The position numbers were made by a program, and so were the translations under genes. 64,000 nucleotides of DNA from CAZPAN01 sp964581165 (GTDB taxonomy: Bacteria > Actinomycetota > Coriobacteriia > Coriobacteriales > CADBOM01): contig CAZOMM010000001.1 of the NCBI GenBank assembly GCA_964581165.1, positions 15,051 through 79,050 of the forward strand. The letters run 5' to 3'. The notes below the pieces were generated by a model. That model was not told the origin of the DNA. It saw nothing but the letters and a program-made list of their open reading frames with translations, and searched no databases. How positions within the stretch are numbered: the stretch's first letter is position 1; every line of letters starts with the position of its first letter. Shown here piece after piece: positions 60,068-64,000 of this stretch.

Positions 60068-60180
60068 ATCGTATACCAAGATTTTGAATGTTCCTGTAGA
60101 TGAATTAATGCAGGGAAAGACGGGAAAGAGTTCTCCCACTCTCGCACTCCGGTACCACTCGCTTCAACTTCTTCGGCGAG

Positions 60181-61312
60181 CTAGCCTGTATGTTTCCTAG
60201 GCCTCCAATAAACCGTGGATCTTCCTCGTTTGGCTGTCTCCAACAATCCTTCTTCTACCATGGCCGCTAGATAGCGTCTTACTGTGCGCTCGCCAACCTC
60301 TTCAACTTTTTCAGAAACTTCGGAAGCAGAAATCTTTTCGCGTTCGTTGAGTAGGCGATCAACAATTCCGTGCACTTGCTCGTATGTTCGACCTGACCGG
60401 CTCCGGCTCCCTTCAGCCGACACCGCTGCGGTTCCATTACTAGGCATGACAGCGGGAGCGGATACAAAGGCAGTAAAGACATCGCCGTCTTCCATTTAAA
60501 ACAAAAGCATCGGGCAGCCATTTCTCACAAAAGCCGACAAGCTCTTCATAGGCTCTTATCAGGTTCTTCTTACATGTCAATCTGTCGTCATAGCGATCTT
60601 TGTCTTGTCTCTGCAAGATTGCATCAGTTCGGTAGAGCGGAAGAATGTCGAAAATTGTTTCCTCTCGTCCGAGCAATACTACAGAAGCAAGATTGAATCC
60701 TTTTTCTCCTGATATCGGATCGCGGCCGTAAAGCCTAGCACTTCGAAGAAGTTCGTCGTCGTTTAAACTCAGCCAAGGATGTCTTGGGTTTGCGTAATGA
60801 ATTTCACGCCTGACCTCATCTAACAATTCCATTTCAAGATCGTCTTCGCTCACCCATGGGTATACAGTGCGTTCCGTGAAAAACCCCTGCTTGCGAATTA
60901 TCAGCACCGCTTTATGGGCCTCGGTTTTCACCCTTACATCGGCATCTGCGACTCGGTCGTAGACGGTGCCCTTAAACTCGTAAAGAACCGGCCCCATCGG
61001 AACCCAAACTCTTATGACAACTTTGTCGTCTCCTACCGGGATCCTCTCGATCTCAGTCATAGGTGGACTGTTGAAGAGTTCGGGATTGTTGGTGACGTTT
61101 ACAATGTTTCGTTCGATCGACTTTGCTGCTGCCTCAGAAACACCTTCTACTGATCCATCATCCAAAACGCCCAGAAAAATATTGCCACCTTGACGGTTTG
61201 CAAACGAGCAAATGGTCTCGTAAACATCCTTTTCAACTCTGCCGCCACAACGTTTAAATTCCACACTAACGCCTTCGCCTATTGCGAGATATCTTTCGAG
61301 CCTTTTGTCCAC
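60181..61312 (-). pseudogene. AlbA_2/HTH transcriptional regulator with internal deletion and frameshift
   Basis: The 5' part (~272 codons from GTG 61312, SD AAGGTGG) is an AlbA_2 domain: SVEFKRCGG, ICSFANRQGGNIFLGV and RLYGRDPISGEKGFNLA. Near 60500 the frame reaches LPDAFVLNG and then runs into junk. In the next frame a 104-codon stretch begins at EDGDVFTAFV, which in this family stands just before the C-terminal winged helix (TVRRYLAAMVEEGLLE). The conserved HATPase-like middle (usually 100 or more residues) is missing, so an internal deletion joined the two in different frames. The C-terminal part may still be expressed from ATG 60495. Confidence 0.75.
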
Positions 61313-61338
61313 TGTAGCCACCTTAGCCGCCCACGCTT

Positions 61339-61394
61339 ATTCTGGACATCAAACTGGACAGATTCTAACAATGTCCAGAATAAGTGTCCAGAAT
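61339..61394. promoter_or_regulatory. Cluster of TGTCCAG boxes (candidate operator)
   Basis: ATTCTGGACA (61339-61348), CTGGACA (61354-61360), TGTCCAGAAT (61372-61381) and TGTCCAGAAT (61385-61394) form nested inverted and direct repeats 27-82 bp upstream of the AlbA_2 gene. They look like an autoregulatory operator. The remaining gap up to 61820 shows no gene. Confidence 0.65.
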
Positions 61395-61820
61395 ATGACT
61401 TGATGGCTCGCTATAAACATTATTTCGAAAGGGTGGAGTAAACCCTACTTCTGGTCTGCCTCTGCGAGTTTTGTGGGGATGAAAGTTCTGCACGATCCTA
61501 TCCGACATCTAGTCTTGCGATATACACGTTTAGGTTACTGTTTGTGCTCGGAAGCATTGCTATCGCACATGGACAAGTAGATCGAGTTCATCTTTGCGGC
61601 GAACTTGTGCTCGGTGGGCACAGGTGTGGTTACAGCAAATAGGAGCTCGCAGCGTGCTACGAACTGGCATGCAAACACCTTGAACGCCATGAGGGGGTGA
61701 GGTCCAGCGCAAGCGTGGATTTATCGCTTATTTCGTTCAATATCATAATTTTGTTCTGCTATTGGGTATAATTTCAAAATATTCAACGCACAAATCGTCT
61801 TAATAAAAAAGGTGACCATC

Positions 61821-63203
61821 ATGTTAATCCGTTTCTCCTGCAAAAACTTTAGATCAATCGGAACCGAACCCATAAAATTCGAAATGGTCTCCTCTTCTAA
61901 AATTCAGGCGCTACCAGAACACATATGCGACTCAAAAGACGGGGCAAAAATTTTGCGTTACGGCGTGATCTACGGTGGAAACGCAAGCGGAAAGAGCTCT
62001 CTTGTCAAAGCGTTTCTTTTTCTCAATACTGCAGTGTCTGGCGGAGGAATTCCAGCTGATACCTCAAGGGAGTTTTGTCGCGTTGGCGCTGGTTACGTCA
62101 ATGAGGAATCTACCTTTGACATCCAGTTTTCTGTGGATGGAAAAGTCTTCGATTACGGCTTCAGCTGCGTTTTAAGTCAATTCACCGTCACATCGGAATG
62201 GCTCATCGATCTTAATGGATCACCCAAAACTCTTTTCTCTAGAGAAAGAGATGCGATCGAAATTGGCAAGCGGCTCGAGAGTAAGCTTTCAGACGACGAG
62301 CGGGCGCGCATGCGAATCTATAGCGAAGATTTCCTTGGATCGGACTTTGGGAAACACAGCCTCTTTTTGCCTTTCATTGGTCGGGGAAAAGTGATAGCGC
62401 CAGACTCGCCGCTACAGGACTTAGTGAAAGCTTTTGCGTGGTTTACTGATGGAATCGATATTATGCTTCCCGGGCGAGGTCCATCAAAGGTGGAGTTTTA
62501 CACCGATGGGAGCACGCTCGATTCGGTCGCAGAACTCCTTGCATCGTTAGATACAGGCATCTTGTCTCTAAAGAAAACTCCCGTTCCATTCAATGATCTC
62601 GAAAAGAAAATTCCTGCAGCACTAGTCGTTGCAGTTAAGGACATCCTTCGTTCCAATCCTCCAAAAGACGACAGCTCCAAGCTCGTTATGACGCTTCGCA
62701 ACGAAAACGTATTTGTCGGCTTCGAGCGAGACGGATTCAACGATCCAACTGCAACCACGCTGGAAATTGGTCATACCGGATCCTCTCTGACCTTTGACTT
62801 TGGCGATGAGTCAGATGGCACCAAGAGGCTGTTTGATTTCATGGATATCCTGTTCACGAAAAGACGTGACACCGTTTTTATCATCGATGAACTCGATCGC
62901 AGTCTTCATCCTATGTTGACGGCACAGATTGTGAAACTTTTTACTGATGCCCATGCCGACGACTGCTGTCAGCTCGTCTTTACTACTCACGAAAACAGCA
63001 TCATGACCGATGAGCTGTTTCGCCGAGACGAAATCTGGTTCGTCGACAGGAACGAAGACGGAACATCCACGCTCTACCCACTCGACAGCTTCAACCTGAG
63101 AAGCGATGCGCGCATAGGCAAGCAGTACCTCGAGGGGCGCTACGGCGGAATTCCAATCCTTGCGACAACAAAGGCGCTCTCGGCAATTGAGGGGAACAGA
63201 TAG
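61821..63203 (+). CDS. AAA_15/AAA_21-type ATPase (RloA-like)
   Basis: A 460-aa ABC-type ATPase of the OLD/RloA group. Walker A GGNASGKSSL (about residue 53), signature region GDESDGTKRLFDFMDIL, Walker B TVFIIDELDRSLHP (about 355), and FTTHENSIM. Such proteins usually pair with an RloB-type nuclease and act in phage or plasmid defence. AAGGTGA precedes ATG 61821. No intact partner follows; only a short open stretch from 63205. Confidence 0.82.
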   Translation: MLIRFSCKNFRSIGTEPIKFEMVSSSKIQALPEHICDSKDGAKILRYGVIYGGNASGKSSLVKAFLFLNTAVSGGGIPADTSREFCRVGAGYVNEESTFDIQFSVDGKVFDYGFSCVLSQFTVTSEWLIDLNGSPKTLFSRERDAIEIGKRLESKLSDDERARMRIYSEDFLGSDFGKHSLFLPFIGRGKVIAPDSPLQDLVKAFAWFTDGIDIMLPGRGPSKVEFYTDGSTLDSVAELLASLDTGILSLKKTPVPFNDLEKKIPAALVVAVKDILRSNPPKDDSSKLVMTLRNENVFVGFERDGFNDPTATTLEIGHTGSSLTFDFGDESDGTKRLFDFMDILFTKRRDTVFIIDELDRSLHPMLTAQIVKLFTDAHADDCCQLVFTTHENSIMTDELFRRDEIWFVDRNEDGTSTLYPLDSFNLRSDARIGKQYLEGRYGGIPILATTKALSAIEGNR

Positions 63204-63531
63204 CATGCCACCGCTAAATGCATTAGAAACCTGGTCGCGCAGAAGCGAATCGAACCAGCGGCGGCCGCTCAGGCCAAAAGGCCATCGCGCCCACCGGGGG
63301 CTTTCAGCCCCTCCTGCTTTAAGACTAAACTTACGTTTAGGTCACATTACTGCAAAAGAAAAGTTTATTTCCCTACGTAATGAATTTCTTATAGACAATT
63401 CACCCCACCTTCTTATGCTCGAATCAAACAGCACTGGCGACTTGCTTGCTATCGTCTGCGGCTTCTGTATTTAATATTCGCATGTCGTTCTGAGACATTA
63501 CGTCGCTTAAAGAATTGGAGGGAAATGAAAG
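63204..63531. other. 328-bp gap after the RloA-like gene
   Basis: A basic frame opens at ATG 63205 (Arg/Ser-rich) and could be the broken start of a partner gene, but it has no recognisable domain. A short GGGGGCT/AGCCCC hairpin lies near 63296-63310. Otherwise nothing is seen. Confidence 0.35.
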
Positions 63532-64000
63532 ATGGAGAATAAATCCTCTCTATTCTGTAGACAATGCGGAACAAAATTAAAATCCGAAGATCAAAAGTTC
63601 TGCGCAAATTGCGGTTCTCGTATTGAGTTCTCAGAAGAGATACCCAAAACAGTTTTCTGTACGCAATGCGGTACGGAAAACAAGTCAGAGGCGGCGTTTT
63701 GTATGAGTTGCGGCGCGCCATTCGACAAATCGAAGGCTGCAGAAATGCAAAATGCAGCGCAATTCGGCCAGGCAGTACAAAGCACAGCGCAACCAGATGT
63801 AAACTGGAGCGCTCAAGAACAGAAACGGCATCTCCAGAAAAAGCCTATCCCTAAAATAGCCATTATTCTGCCAGTATGCATTGTGGCCATAGCGGTTATC
63901 GCTTTTGGGATACTTGCTTTCAGGAACAGCAGCCGAACAACCCCATTTACAGAGTATCTTTCTCTTGTTGGCAGCGATTACAAAGAACTTTATTCCGATG
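63532..64000 (+). CDS. Zinc-ribbon membrane protein (3' partial)
   Basis: Opens at ATG 63532 (GGAGGG 9 bp upstream) and stays open to the window end (156 codons). Four CxxC knuckles come first: FCRQCGTKL, FCANCGSR, FCTQCGTE and FCMSCGAPF. A Gln/Ala-rich linker and one membrane helix (IAIILPVCIVAIAVIAFGIL, about 117-136) follow, then the start of an extracytoplasmic region. This is the pattern of zinc-ribbon-tethered surface or sensor proteins. Product unknown. Confidence 0.85.
   Translation, partial: MENKSSLFCRQCGTKLKSEDQKFCANCGSRIEFSEEIPKTVFCTQCGTENKSEAAFCMSCGAPFDKSKAAEMQNAAQFGQAVQSTAQPDVNWSAQEQKRHLQKKPIPKIAIILPVCIVAIAVIAFGILAFRNSSRTTPFTEYLSLVGSDYKELYSD

Noticed and set aside
63205..63474. 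RloB-like partner after the RloA-like ATPase
   Set aside because: The frame is short and basic with no catalytic motif of RloB; not enough to call a gene or a defence pair.

Overview
The window looks like a chromosomal segment of a low-GC actinobacterium, most likely class Coriobacteriia (an inference from content and gene order, not from a marker-gene tree). Supporting signs are the rpsO-pnp-M16 peptidase-dapB-dapA-RNase J block, frequent TTG and GTG starts preceded by good Shine-Dalgarno (SD) sequences, a membrane-bound uptake-type [NiFe] hydrogenase, and an amino-acid oxidising FAD/Fe-S operon. There are no rRNA genes, CRISPR arrays, prophages or intact insertion sequences. There are two tRNAs (Asp, His).

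Layout. 1-2.2 kb: end of a cobalamin operon (cobU, cobS, a mini-cobU, an FmdE-like protein). 2.3-4.5 kb: OmpR-type two-component system. 4.7-8 kb: thrS, a zinc-ribbon membrane protein and a PadR regulator, all on the minus strand. 8.6-11.1 kb: lysC and asd. 11.4-20.5 kb: minus-strand block with an ornithine-cyclodeaminase-family gene, a four-subunit opine/hydroxyproline-oxidase-like set (two [2Fe-2S] proteins and two flavoproteins), an ammonium transporter, an acyl-CoA synthetase and an XRE-cupin regulator. Together these suggest regulated use of an amino acid or amine as carbon, nitrogen and electron source. 20.8-27.6 kb: QueT-type transporter, a GT2-LytS-LytTR operon, a zinc alcohol dehydrogenase, gdhA. 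27.9-35.4 kb: envelope genes (a large membrane protein with an apparently non-canonical start, a GT4-like protein, an M23 coiled-coil hydrolase) and a degenerate AAA+ protein. 35.9-40.4 kb: hydrogenase small subunit, large subunit, cytochrome b and maturation protease; no hyp genes. 40.4-43.3 kb: membrane Ser/Thr kinase divergent from a beta-solenoid-like lipoprotein. 43.4-48.5 kb: FocA/NirC channel, Mrp, iron-sulfur flavoprotein, ZIP transporter, trigger factor. 49-57.7 kb: DUF3467 protein, tRNA-His, rpsO, pnp and the M16-dapB-dapA-rnj operon. lysC, asd, dapB and dapA together give the front half of lysine/diaminopimelate synthesis in two loci. 57.8-64 kb: TauE-like permease, then an accessory region with a DUF4143 remnant, vapBC, a deleted AlbA_2/HTH regulator, an RloA-like ATPase and a zinc-ribbon membrane protein cut by the window end.

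Two genome-scale signals run across the window. First, many intergenic spaces hold short degenerate tandem repeats, each with its own unit, and related low-complexity repeats also appear inside coding tails and linkers. Second, a ~39-bp degenerate repeat with core TGTCAATTCTG is dispersed in at least four, probably five, intergenic regions. Other points of interest are the two complementary CobU-like genes, the non-AUG/GUG/UUG start at 30162, the pseudo-ATPase beside the hydrogenase, and a possible small transcript upstream of lysC. I saw no clearly new multi-gene defence system.
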